From assembly GCF_021290385.1 (NCBI RefSeq), contig NZ_CP089928.1, positions 1,100,501 to 1,164,500 of the forward strand: a stretch of 64,000 nucleotides of DNA, in the 5' to 3' direction. Positions 11,680 through 19,684 of this stretch are shown piece by piece. A program made the position numbers and the translations under genes. The notes beneath the pieces were generated by a model that had not been told where the DNA came from, did not search any database, and worked only from the letters and a program-made list of their open reading frames with translations. Numbering within the stretch: position 1 is the stretch's first letter; each line of letters opens with the position of its first letter. This DNA is from Microbulbifer sp. YPW16. Lineage in GTDB: Bacteria; Pseudomonadota; Gammaproteobacteria; Pseudomonadales; Cellvibrionaceae.

Positions 11680-12632
11680 GCACCACGATCTGGATATCGC
11701 TGGCCAATATCTTCGGCGTGCTGGTCGCGGCAGTCTTGCTGGCCGCATTGCTGACCTGGGGCGAACGCCGCCTGCTGGGCTTCTGGCAGGACCGCCCGGG
11801 ACCCAACCGGGTGGGACCGTTCGGCCTGTTCCAGGTAGTGGCGGATATGATCAAGCTGTTCTTCAAGGAGGACTTCATCCCGCGCTTCGCGGACCGGCCG
11901 GTGTTCATCCTCGCCCCCACGATCGTTATGGCATCGATGTTACTGGGCTTTGCAGTGATTCCCGTGGCACCCATGGTGGGCGTGATCGACCTCAATGTGG
12001 GCCTGCTGTTTTTCCTCGCCATGTCGTCGATGGCGGTATACAGCGTCATCCTCGGCGCTTACGCCTCCAACAACAAGTATGCCTTGCTGGGCGGCCTGCG
12101 TGCGGCAGCGCAGACGGTTTCCTATGAAGTATTCATGGGCCTCTCCCTGATGGGCGTGGTGATGATGGCCGGTAGCTTTAACCTGCGGGAGATCGTGCTG
12201 GCCCAACAGGGTGGCTGGTTTATCTTGCCCCAGGCCATTGGCTTCCTGGTTTTCTTTATTGCCGGTATCGCCGAGAGCCATCGCCTGCCCTTCGACCTGC
12301 CGGAGGCCGAGCACGAGCTGACAGCGGGTTTCCATACCGAGTACTCCAGCATGAAGTTCGGTATGTTCTTCGTCGGGGAGTACCTCTCGGTGATCCTGAT
12401 TTCCGCCCTGATCACCACCCTGTTCCTGGGCGGGTGGCTCGGGCCGTGGCTGCCGCCAATGGTCTGGTTCTTCCTCAAGACCGGTTTCCTGGTGATGATT
12501 TTTGTCCTGCTGCGCGCAGCCATACCGCGGCCGCGCTATGACCAGCTGATGCAGTTTGGCTGGAAAATCATGCTGCCACTGTCACTGGCAAACCTCCTGG
12601 CTACCGGAGGCGTTTTGCTATGGCTCGGATAA
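11676..12632 (+). CDS. nuoH: NADH-quinone oxidoreductase subunit H
   Basis: Membrane subunit that joins the peripheral and membrane arms of complex I and helps form the quinone tunnel. It has about eight transmembrane segments over 318 residues. Family signatures are [19 protein letters not shown] near residue 30-48, and [16 protein letters not shown] followed by [10 protein letters not shown] around residues 203-226, the conserved acidic cytoplasmic loop. Its ATG overlaps the nuoG stop by 4 nt (ATGA), implying coupled translation. The next gene, nuoI, begins 37 nt downstream. Confidence 0.97.
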   Translation: MSTTIWISLANIFGVLVAAVLLAALLTWGERRLLGFWQDRPGPNRVGPFGLFQVVADMIKLFFKEDFIPRFADRPVFILAPTIVMASMLLGFAVIPVAPMVGVIDLNVGLLFFLAMSSMAVYSVILGAYASNNKYALLGGLRAAAQTVSYEVFMGLSLMGVVMMAGSFNLREIVLAQQGGWFILPQAIGFLVFFIAGIAESHRLPFDLPEAEHELTAGFHTEYSSMKFGMFFVGEYLSVILISALITTLFLGGWLGPWLPPMVWFFLKTGFLVMIFVLLRAAIPRPRYDQLMQFGWKIMLPLSLANLLATGGVLLWLG

Positions 12633-12669
12633 ATCACCAGGCACAGACCCCGACAAGGAGGCATGAGCG

Positions 12670-13188
12670 ATGATTGCAAGTCAACTGCGCAGCATGTGGC
12701 TGGTTTTCCGTCACCTGTTCAGCCGCAATGCCACAGTCCAGTACCCGGATGAAAAACCCTACCTGGCACCGCGCTATCGCGGGCGCATTGTCCTGACCCG
12801 GGACCCGGATGGTGAAGAACGCTGTGTCGCTTGCAACCTCTGCGCCGTCGCCTGTCCACCGGACTGCATATCGTTACAGAAAACCGAAGATGAAGACGGG
12901 CGCTGGCGACCGGAATATTTTCGCATCAATTTTTCCCGCTGCATTATGTGCGGCCTCTGTGAAGACGCCTGCCCCACCTACGCGATCCAGCTCACACCGG
13001 ATTTCGAGATGTGCGAGTACGACCGGCAAAGCATGGTCTACGAAAAAGAGGACCTGCTGATCAGCGGTCCGGGCAAGTACCACGATTACAGCTTTTACCG
13101 GGTCGCCGGCATGTCCATTTCCGGCAAGGACAAGGGCGAGGCGATCAATGAGGCGGAGCCCGTGGATGTGCGCAGCCTGAACCTTTGA
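12670..13188 (+). CDS. nuoI: NADH-quinone oxidoreductase subunit I
   Basis: Ferredoxin-like subunit carrying [4Fe-4S] clusters N6a and N6b that relay electrons to NuoB. Two complete CxxCxxCxxxCP motifs are present: C52, C55, C58, C62 in [13 protein letters not shown], and C91, C94, C97, C101 in [13 protein letters not shown]. Length is 172. AAGGAGG lies 8 nt before the ATG at 12670. An out-of-frame ATG at 12663 is not the start. The N-terminal helix anchors the protein on the membrane arm. Confidence 0.97.
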   Translation: MIASQLRSMWLVFRHLFSRNATVQYPDEKPYLAPRYRGRIVLTRDPDGEERCVACNLCAVACPPDCISLQKTEDEDGRWRPEYFRINFSRCIMCGLCEDACPTYAIQLTPDFEMCEYDRQSMVYEKEDLLISGPGKYHDYSFYRVAGMSISGKDKGEAINEAEPVDVRSLNL

Positions 13189-13257
13189 CAGTCACTGGCG
13201 GTGAACTTCCCGTTGGGAAGGCCGATAAAGATAACAACCCTAACCGAGGGAAAAGAC

Positions 13258-13797
13258 ATGTATCCAGTCTATTTTTACCTCACTGCCGCAGTTGCCATTA
13301 TTGCTACCGCAATGGTGATCTTCAGCCGCAATGCAGTGCACGCGCTGCTGCACCTGATTGTTTCCCTCCTCGCCGTCGCAGTGATTTTTTTCCAGCTGGG
13401 CGCGCCACTGGCGGCGGCACTGGAGGTAATTGTCTACGCGGGGGCAATCATGGTGCTGATGGTTTTCGTCATCATGATGCTCAACCAGGGTGACGCTGCC
13501 GTGGAACAGGAGAACACCTGGCTGCAGCCCGGGAGCTGGGTGGCACCCGGCATCCTGTCGGGCGTGCTACTGCTACAGCTGATACTGATGCTGGGCGGCC
13601 AGGGTGTAAGTACAGCTGGGGGCGGGGCCGCCGAAATCAGCTATGTGGGGGCCGGGGAGGTAGGTATTTCACTGTTCAGCCGCTACCTGCTGGCGGTGGA
13701 ACTGGCCTCCATGCTGCTGCTGGCAGGTCTTGTAGGCGCCTTCCACCTGGCGCGGCAAAAATCCACCGCAGACCTGGAGGCGGGCCATGATGAGTGA
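13258..13797 (+). CDS. nuoJ: NADH-quinone oxidoreductase subunit J
   Basis: Membrane subunit of complex I with five predicted helices. The conserved stretch [18 protein letters not shown] followed by [23 protein letters not shown] includes the third helix whose pi-bulge is implicated in coupling. I chose ATG 13258 (MYPVYFY, GAGGG 7 nt upstream) over the in-frame GTG at 13201, because the extra 19 residues are polar and absent from the family. This gives 179 residues. The end overlaps nuoK by 11 nt. Confidence 0.95.
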   Translation: MYPVYFYLTAAVAIIATAMVIFSRNAVHALLHLIVSLLAVAVIFFQLGAPLAAALEVIVYAGAIMVLMVFVIMMLNQGDAAVEQENTWLQPGSWVAPGILSGVLLLQLILMLGGQGVSTAGGGAAEISYVGAGEVGISLFSRYLLAVELASMLLLAGLVGAFHLARQKSTADLEAGHDE

Positions 13798-14110
13798 AAT
13801 GCTCTCCCAGGGCGGCATGTACCACGGCCTGGCACTGGCTGCCATCCTGTTCTGCCTGGGACTGGCCGGGATGCTGGTACGACGCAATATCCTGTTCATG
13901 CTGATGTGTATTGAAATCTGTACCAACGCTGCAGCGCTGGCATTTGTAGTCGCCGGTGCCCACTGGGGAACCGCGGACGGCCAGGTCATGTTTATCTTCG
14001 TGATCACCCTGGCGGCGGCCGAGGTCGCCATCGCCCTGTCCCTGGTGTTGCAGCTTTATCGTCGCCGGCACACGGTGGATATCGACCAGCTTAACTGGAT
14101 GCGGGGTTAA
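13787..14110 (+). CDS. nuoK: NADH-quinone oxidoreductase subunit K
   Basis: Small Mrp-type membrane subunit of complex I with three transmembrane helices. Conserved intramembrane glutamates lie in [11 protein letters not shown] (helix 2) and [11 protein letters not shown] (helix 3); these are proton-path residues in the family. Length is 107, about normal. Two adjacent ATG codons begin the gene (13787 and 13790) and either could be used. It starts within nuoJ and ends 2 nt before nuoL. Confidence 0.95.
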   Translation: MMSEMLSQGGMYHGLALAAILFCLGLAGMLVRRNILFMLMCIEICTNAAALAFVVAGAHWGTADGQVMFIFVITLAAAEVAIALSLVLQLYRRRHTVDIDQLNWMRG

Positions 14111-14112
14111 CC

Positions 14113-15948
14113 ATGACTGAGACCGTCGGCCTGATCCCGCTGTTTCCCCTGCTGGGCTTCCTGGTTCTGGTACTGGCTCCGCTGGTCGTGCGCCAGGAAA
14201 TGCCCGCGGGGCTCGTTGCCAGTATTGGCGTTGGCAGTGTGGGAATCGCCGCGCTGCTATCCCTGGCCCTGCTGTTTACTGTGTTTATCGGCAATCCCGC
14301 CGCAAGCATACAGGTAACCGGCTGGACCTGGATGGCCACCGGGGGACTCTCACTGGGGTTTAACTTCCATGTGGACTGGCTAACGCAGGTCATGTTGCTG
14401 GTGATTACCGGTGTCGGTTTCCTGATTCATCTTTATTCCGCCGGCTATATGCGAGGTGACGCCGGCTATCGACGCTATTTCGCCTACCTGAACCTGTTTG
14501 TCTGCGCCATGTTGCTGCTGGTGTTGGCGGACAACCTGGTGTTGCTCTACCTCGGCTGGGAGGGGGTGGGCCTGTGCAGCTACCTGTTGATTGGCTTCTG
14601 GTATCGCAACCCGGAAAATGGTGCGGCAGCGCGCAAGGCATTTGTCGTTACCCGCGTGGGTGATACCGCAATGGCCCTGGGGCTTTTCCTCTTGTTCCGG
14701 GAATTCGCCACCCTGGATATCGCGAGCCTGAATACCTCTGCCGGAAGTGCGGGTGATAGCTATCTACTGACTCTGGCAGCCCTGCTGCTGCTCGGCGGCG
14801 CCGTGGGGAAATCGGCGCAGGTACCGCTGCAGACCTGGTTGCCCGATGCCATGGCGGGCCCCACCCCGGTGAGTGCGTTGATCCATGCCGCCACCATGGT
14901 CACCGCCGGGGTTTACCTGGTCGCGCGCATGCATCCCCTGTTCGCGGTCTCTGACACCGCTATGCTGGCGGTGGGCTGGGTCGGCGCGCTGACATTGCTG
15001 ATAGCCGGTTTCAGTGCACTGGTACAGACCGACATCAAGCGGGTCCTGGCCTACTCCACCATCAGCCAGATCGGCTACATGTTCCTGGCCCTGGGCGTGG
15101 GGGCCTGGTCCGGGGCCATCTTCCACCTGATGACCCACGCTTTCTTCAAGGCGCTGCTGTTCCTCGCTGCCGGCTCGGTGATTCTCAGCCTGCATCACGA
15201 ACAGGATATTTCCGCAATGGGCGGGCTGCGCCGGAAAATTCCGCTGACATTTGCCTGCTTCGCCGTCGGCAGCGCTTGCCTCGCTGCACTGCCATTTACT
15301 TCCGGCTTCTACAGCAAGGACCAGATTCTCCTGCAGGCGTGGGAGGTCTCCGACGGTTTCAACCTGCTGTGGCTGGCGGGAATTATTGGGGCACTGGTGA
15401 CCGGCATTTACAGTTTCCGCCTGTTGTTCCTGGTATTTTTCGGCGACGAAGGCCGGGCCTCTGCCCATTGTGGCGATGCCAATTCCCGCGTCATGAGCAT
15501 ACCACTGGTCGCGCTGGCGCTGCTGGCACTCGGTGGCGGCCTGCTGGCACCGCCACTGCAGGATGTTTTCCCGACAGCAGAGGGTGGACACCCGTCGATG
15601 CTTATTGAAGCGGTCGCCATTGCCATGCCGCTGCTGGGTATCCTGGTGGCCTGGACCATGTTCTCCCGTGGCCAGCGTGCGGAAGCGCCCATTACCCCGG
15701 TGGAGCGCTTCCTGTTCAGCGGTTGGGGGTTCGACTGGCTTTACGACCGGTTGCTGGTAAAACCGCTGGTAACGCTGGCAAACATCAACCGCAATGACAT
15801 CGTCGATGCCGCCTACCGCGGCTCGGCGTCGCTCAGCCGCCAATTACACCTGCTCGCAAGCCAGACACAGAATGGCCAGGTGCGCTGGTATATGGCTTCC
15901 CTGGTGGGCGGATCCATCCTGTTCCTCGCAATCCTGGTGGCGCTATGA
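14113..15948 (+). CDS. nuoL: NADH-quinone oxidoreductase subunit L
   Basis: Distal antiporter-like proton-pumping subunit of complex I. About 14-16 transmembrane helices are spread over 611 residues, followed by the C-terminal segment that forms the long lateral helix. Family signatures are LYLGWEGVGLCSYLLIGFW (about 143-161), GKSAQVPLQTWLPDAMAGPTPVSALIHAATMV split over helices 7-8, and the lysine of DIKRVLAYSTISQIGYM. Length agrees with E. coli NuoL (613). It overlaps nuoM by 4 nt (ATGA). Confidence 0.97.
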   Translation: MTETVGLIPLFPLLGFLVLVLAPLVVRQEMPAGLVASIGVGSVGIAALLSLALLFTVFIGNPAASIQVTGWTWMATGGLSLGFNFHVDWLTQVMLLVITGVGFLIHLYSAGYMRGDAGYRRYFAYLNLFVCAMLLLVLADNLVLLYLGWEGVGLCSYLLIGFWYRNPENGAAARKAFVVTRVGDTAMALGLFLLFREFATLDIASLNTSAGSAGDSYLLTLAALLLLGGAVGKSAQVPLQTWLPDAMAGPTPVSALIHAATMVTAGVYLVARMHPLFAVSDTAMLAVGWVGALTLLIAGFSALVQTDIKRVLAYSTISQIGYMFLALGVGAWSGAIFHLMTHAFFKALLFLAAGSVILSLHHEQDISAMGGLRRKIPLTFACFAVGSACLAALPFTSGFYSKDQILLQAWEVSDGFNLLWLAGIIGALVTGIYSFRLLFLVFFGDEGRASAHCGDANSRVMSIPLVALALLALGGGLLAPPLQDVFPTAEGGHPSMLIEAVAIAMPLLGILVAWTMFSRGQRAEAPITPVERFLFSGWGFDWLYDRLLVKPLVTLANINRNDIVDAAYRGSASLSRQLHLLASQTQNGQVRWYMASLVGGSILFLAILVAL

Positions 15949-17519
15949 CTCTCGCAGCAATCATCGCGGTACTTTTTCTCGGTGGGGTGGCGGCCTGGCT
16001 GGTAGAGCGATACCGGCCGGGAGCCAGCCGCTGGGCGACACTGGCGAGCCTGGTTGTCAGCCTGGTACTACTGGCACAGTTGTGGGCCAGCGCCACGCCG
16101 GGTTCCGCACACCATTGGTGGCAGAGCCTGGAAGTCGCCTGGATCCCCAGGTTTGGTATCAGCTTCTTCCTGGCGGTGGACGGGCTGGGGTTCCTGATGC
16201 TGGCGCTGACCCTCTTCATGGGACTGTTCGGGCTGGTGATGACATGGAGCGATATCCGCTTTCGCCGCGGCTTCTTCTATTTCAATTACCTGTGGACCCT
16301 GGCCGGCGTGGTCGGAGTCTTCACCGCACTGGACCTGTTCCTGTTTTTCTTTTTCTGGGAAGTGATGTTGATTCCCATGCTGATGCTGATCGCAGTGTGG
16401 GGTCACGAGGAACGCACCTTCGCTGCAATCAAGTTCTTTATTTTTACCCAGGCAAGCAGTCTGCTGATGCTGATTGCCATCGTCGCACTGGTGTATATCC
16501 ACTTTAATGCCAGTGGCCAGGTGACTTTCAATTACCTGGAGCTGCTCGATGCGCAGCTGTCACCGGTCAGTGCCTGGTGGCTGATGCTCGGGTTCTTTGT
16601 CGCTTTCGCGGTCAAACTGCCCGCGGTTCCGCTGCACACCTGGCTGCCCGATGCCCACACCCAGGCGCCCACTGCCGGTAGTATCCTGCTGGCCGCCATC
16701 CTGTTGAAAACCGGGGCTTACGGGTTGCTCCGTTTCACCCTGCCCCTGTTCCCAGACGCCTCGATCCAGTTTGCTCCGGTCGCCATGGCCATCGGTGCCA
16801 TCAGTGTTGTTTACGGTGCGATACTGGCTTTCGCCCAACGGGATATGAAACGCCTGGTAGCCTATTCCAGTGTGAGCCATATGGGATTTGTGCTGTTGGG
16901 CCTGTACGCGCTGAATACCGTCGCCATCCAGGGTGCGGTCATGCAGATGGTTGCCCACGGACTCAGCACAGCCGCCCTGTTCGCGATTGTCGGTGCACTG
17001 CAACATCGGTTGCACACGCGCAATATGGAGCAAATGGGAGGCCTCTGGACCGAACTGCCCCGGCTGTCCGCCATTGCCCTGTTCTTTGCCGTGGCATCGC
17101 TGGGGCTACCCGGGCTGGGCAATTTCGTTGCCGAGTTCCTGGTGCTGCTCGGCAGCTTCGGCGTGGATCACTGGATCACTGCGTTCGCGGCCCTGGGCAT
17201 GGTCGGCGCCGCGCTCTATGCGCTGGCAATGATGCAGCGGGCCTTTTTTGGCGAATCGCGCCGTACCACCACGGCAGCGGACCAGAAGGGCCTGGTTGAC
17301 CTGGACCTGCGCGAAACACTGGCAATGCTGGTTTTGGCCGCTTTCCTGGTTTTCCTGGGGCTGCGGCCACAGCCGGTCTTCGATACTGCAGCACCGGCCA
17401 TCGCCCGCTCGCTGGCCCCGGTCACCGCGGTGGAAGCTGCCGTCACAAGCAACAGTACCGACCGCCCCACTACCGCCGCCAACTGGCCTGCCGCCACGCA
17501 CAGAGGTGAGACGCCATGA
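15945..17519 (+). CDS. nuoM: NADH-quinone oxidoreductase subunit M
   Basis: Antiporter-like proton-pumping subunit of complex I with about 14 helices in 524 residues. Typical segments are FFFWEVMLIPMLMLIAVWG with the conserved helix-5 Glu, then KLPAVPLHTWLPDAHTQAPT and RDMKRLVAYSSVSHMGF. The last 40 or so residues form an Ala/Thr/Pro-rich tail with no match to E. coli NuoM and may be a lineage-specific extension. Both ends overlap neighbouring genes by 4 nt. Confidence 0.97.
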   Translation: MTLAAIIAVLFLGGVAAWLVERYRPGASRWATLASLVVSLVLLAQLWASATPGSAHHWWQSLEVAWIPRFGISFFLAVDGLGFLMLALTLFMGLFGLVMTWSDIRFRRGFFYFNYLWTLAGVVGVFTALDLFLFFFFWEVMLIPMLMLIAVWGHEERTFAAIKFFIFTQASSLLMLIAIVALVYIHFNASGQVTFNYLELLDAQLSPVSAWWLMLGFFVAFAVKLPAVPLHTWLPDAHTQAPTAGSILLAAILLKTGAYGLLRFTLPLFPDASIQFAPVAMAIGAISVVYGAILAFAQRDMKRLVAYSSVSHMGFVLLGLYALNTVAIQGAVMQMVAHGLSTAALFAIVGALQHRLHTRNMEQMGGLWTELPRLSAIALFFAVASLGLPGLGNFVAEFLVLLGSFGVDHWITAFAALGMVGAALYALAMMQRAFFGESRRTTTAADQKGLVDLDLRETLAMLVLAAFLVFLGLRPQPVFDTAAPAIARSLAPVTAVEAAVTSNSTDRPTTAANWPAATHRGETP

Positions 17520-19045
17520 CCAGAGAGGAACTCTTCGCCATCCTGCCACTGCTGGTGCTGACCGCCGGTATCGTCCTGCTGATGCTGCAGGTTTCTTTTC
17601 ACCGCGGGCACCGCGCCGCGCTGGTGACGACGCTGGCAATACTGGCGGCAACACTCTGGGCCTGCTTCTCGGTTGGCGCAGCCCTGCCAACCAGCGGCAC
17701 AGTGGCCGCAACCGGGCTGTTCAGTGTCGACCACACAGCGCTGTTCTTCTGTGTGCTGATGGTAATGGCCGCCCTGGCGGTGGCAATCCTGGCATTTCAC
17801 CACCTGGAGTCGCGCGGTGCCAGCCGGGCTGTGGGCAGTTATCCGGAAGAGTTTTACATCCTGCTGTTACTGGTAATACTGGGCGCCTGCTGCCTGGTCA
17901 CTGCCAGTCATTTCGCCAGCCTGTTCCTGTCCCTGGAATTGATGGGGCTGGCACTGTATCCGCTGCTGGGATTTACGGTCGTGGGCGACCAGTCGCCGCA
18001 GCGCGACCAGCTATTGTCACTGGAATCGGCAATGAAATACCTGTTGCTGTCGGCCCTCTCCACAGCCCTCAGCCTGTTTGGCATTGCACTGGTATTTGCC
18101 GCCAGTGGAGCGCTGGACTTCAGTGCCGCGGCAGCGGCTCTGCGGTCAACCGGTCCCAGCGCAGGAATACTGACTGCCGGGCTGACCCTGCTGCTGATCG
18201 GGGTGGCGTTCAAGCTGTCCCTTGTCCCCTTCCATATCTGGACCCCGGACGTTTACCAGGGTGCGCCCACGCCGGTAACAACACTGATCGCGACGGTCAG
18301 CAAGGGCGCCGTCGTGGCACTGACCCTGAGGTTTTTCACCCAGGTCGACCTGTTTTCACTACCGGTCCTGTCCACCATGCTGGCGGTGATGGCTGCAGCC
18401 AGTATGCTGGTGGGCAACCTGCTTGCTTTGCAGCAGGGTAACGTAAAACGGCTGCTTGCCTACTCGTCCATCGCCCACATCGGCTACCTGATAGTGGCCT
18501 TCCTGATCGGTGCCAGTGCCTTCGGCCAGGAGGCCGTTATTTACTACCTGGTTGCATATGTACTCACAACTACCGGGGCCTTTGCTGTGGTCAGCCTGGT
18601 GGCCGACGCCGCACAGCCTTCGATCCCGGGTGGGCCCCAGCCAATCGGTAACGCAGGTGAAGACCCGTTCCAGGTCGAATTTTATCGCGGCCTGTTCTGG
18701 CGCTCTCCCGGGCTTGCCTGCTGCTTTGGCCTGATGCTGTTATCACTGGCCGGAATTCCCCTGACCATCGGCTTTATTGGGAAATTTTACGTGTTTGCCG
18801 CCGGTGTACAGGGACAGATGTGGCTACTGCTGGCAGCGGTGGTCATTGGTAGTGCGCTCGGTCTCTACTATTACCTGCGCCTGTTGCTGACCATGTTGCA
18901 ACGCGACAGCGAATCCCGGGACCTGGAGCCCGGGGCAATCCAGGTGGCTGTGTCAGGACAAGTGCTGGTGGGGACCCTGACCGCGATACTGCTTCTGTTC
19001 GGCATTTTTCCCCAGCTCTTGATCAACTGGATAAATGCACTATAA
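17516..19045 (+). CDS. nuoN: NADH-quinone oxidoreductase subunit N
   Basis: Third antiporter-like proton-pumping subunit of complex I, about 14 helices in 509 residues. Conserved segments are LELMGLALYPLLGF, KLSLVPFHIWTPDVYQGAPTPVT and GNVKRLLAYSSIAHIGYLIVAF. It is the last of the 13 nuo genes. No terminator follows directly: 106 nt later a ferritin-like protein gene begins on the same strand, and the first terminator is after that gene. The two may therefore share transcripts. Confidence 0.97.
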   Translation: MTREELFAILPLLVLTAGIVLLMLQVSFHRGHRAALVTTLAILAATLWACFSVGAALPTSGTVAATGLFSVDHTALFFCVLMVMAALAVAILAFHHLESRGASRAVGSYPEEFYILLLLVILGACCLVTASHFASLFLSLELMGLALYPLLGFTVVGDQSPQRDQLLSLESAMKYLLLSALSTALSLFGIALVFAASGALDFSAAAAALRSTGPSAGILTAGLTLLLIGVAFKLSLVPFHIWTPDVYQGAPTPVTTLIATVSKGAVVALTLRFFTQVDLFSLPVLSTMLAVMAAASMLVGNLLALQQGNVKRLLAYSSIAHIGYLIVAFLIGASAFGQEAVIYYLVAYVLTTTGAFAVVSLVADAAQPSIPGGPQPIGNAGEDPFQVEFYRGLFWRSPGLACCFGLMLLSLAGIPLTIGFIGKFYVFAAGVQGQMWLLLAAVVIGSALGLYYYLRLLLTMLQRDSESRDLEPGAIQVAVSGQVLVGTLTAILLLFGIFPQLLINWINAL

Positions 19046-19151
19046 AGGTACATGAGGAGAAAGGTTCAGGGACGGGCAGGCCAGGAGGGTCAGCTGCAAC
19101 CTGATGTTGCCGTAAACCGATAACAATACCAAGATTGACGAAGGCGAGCCT

Positions 19152-19610
19152 ATGAAAACATTCAAACAGGCGTACGAAGTACTCAAGGACGCCGAGAAGT
19201 TCCACCTGGAGATGGCCGACCTCTATCGCAGTATGCTGGAGAAAGCCGAAGATAACCGCACCCAGCTGCTGCTGAAGCACATGCTCGAGCACGAGCAGCG
19301 CATGGCAAAGAACCTGGCCAATTACGGCGAAGTTGCCAAGCACAAAGTGATGAAGACCTGGCTGCAATACACGCATGAGGAAACTGCCCGGGATTTTGTC
19401 AGGAGCCTGAACCTGAGCGACCCGCCGGATATCCGTGAGATCAACAACCTGGGGCGCGAAGTGGACCGCTACTTTTCCGAGCTATACCAGGCGGTTTACG
19501 GTGCTATCGAGTCTGCAGAGGTCAAGGAAGTATTTGAAGACCTGAAGCAGATCCAGGACAAGGAACGTATCACACTCTCCATGGCAACCAATTCACTCTG
19601 GGATATGTAA
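19152..19610 (+). CDS. Uncharacterised ferritin/rubrerythrin-like helical protein
   Basis: A soluble 152-residue protein that looks all-helical. The first half (AEKFHLEMADLYRSMLEKAED, split across helix A, then HMLEHEQRMAKNL) resembles the opening of a rubrerythrin/ferritin-like four-helix bundle. The ExxH metal motifs are not intact: the helix B candidate reads EHEQRM and the last helix reads KERITLS, with no His at the expected spacing. Metal binding is therefore doubtful. It lies 106 nt after nuoN with no terminator between, and is followed by a strong terminator. Its link to complex I or iron handling is only positional. Fold assignment is by eye and moderate; function is unknown. Confidence 0.75.
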   Translation: MKTFKQAYEVLKDAEKFHLEMADLYRSMLEKAEDNRTQLLLKHMLEHEQRMAKNLANYGEVAKHKVMKTWLQYTHEETARDFVRSLNLSDPPDIREINNLGREVDRYFSELYQAVYGAIESAEVKEVFEDLKQIQDKERITLSMATNSLWDM

Positions 19611-19632
19611 TTAACCCCGGTACCGCTGAACC

Positions 19633-19662
19633 AAAAAACCCGCTGCAAGCAGCGGGTTTTTT
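19633..19662. terminator. Bidirectional intrinsic terminator
   Basis: The stem CCCGCTG/CAGCGGG (19639-19645 and 19650-19656) with loop CAAG is flanked by six A on the left and six T on the right. It can therefore stop transcripts from both sides. It separates the plus-strand nuo/ferritin-like unit from the convergent minus-strand TonB receptor gene ending at 19685. Confidence 0.92.
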
Positions 19663-19684
19663 ATATGCGGGCTAATAATGGCTA

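Noticed and set aside
13787-13797. nuoK start region as small-RNA target
   Set aside because: About eight bases around the nuoK start are complementary to the open stretch of the small-RNA candidate, but a match this short is expected by chance.
14764-15843. 359-codon antisense frame in nuoL
   Set aside because: Shadow of a conserved membrane gene; the translation is rich in Gln/His/Arg typical of antisense of hydrophobic codons.
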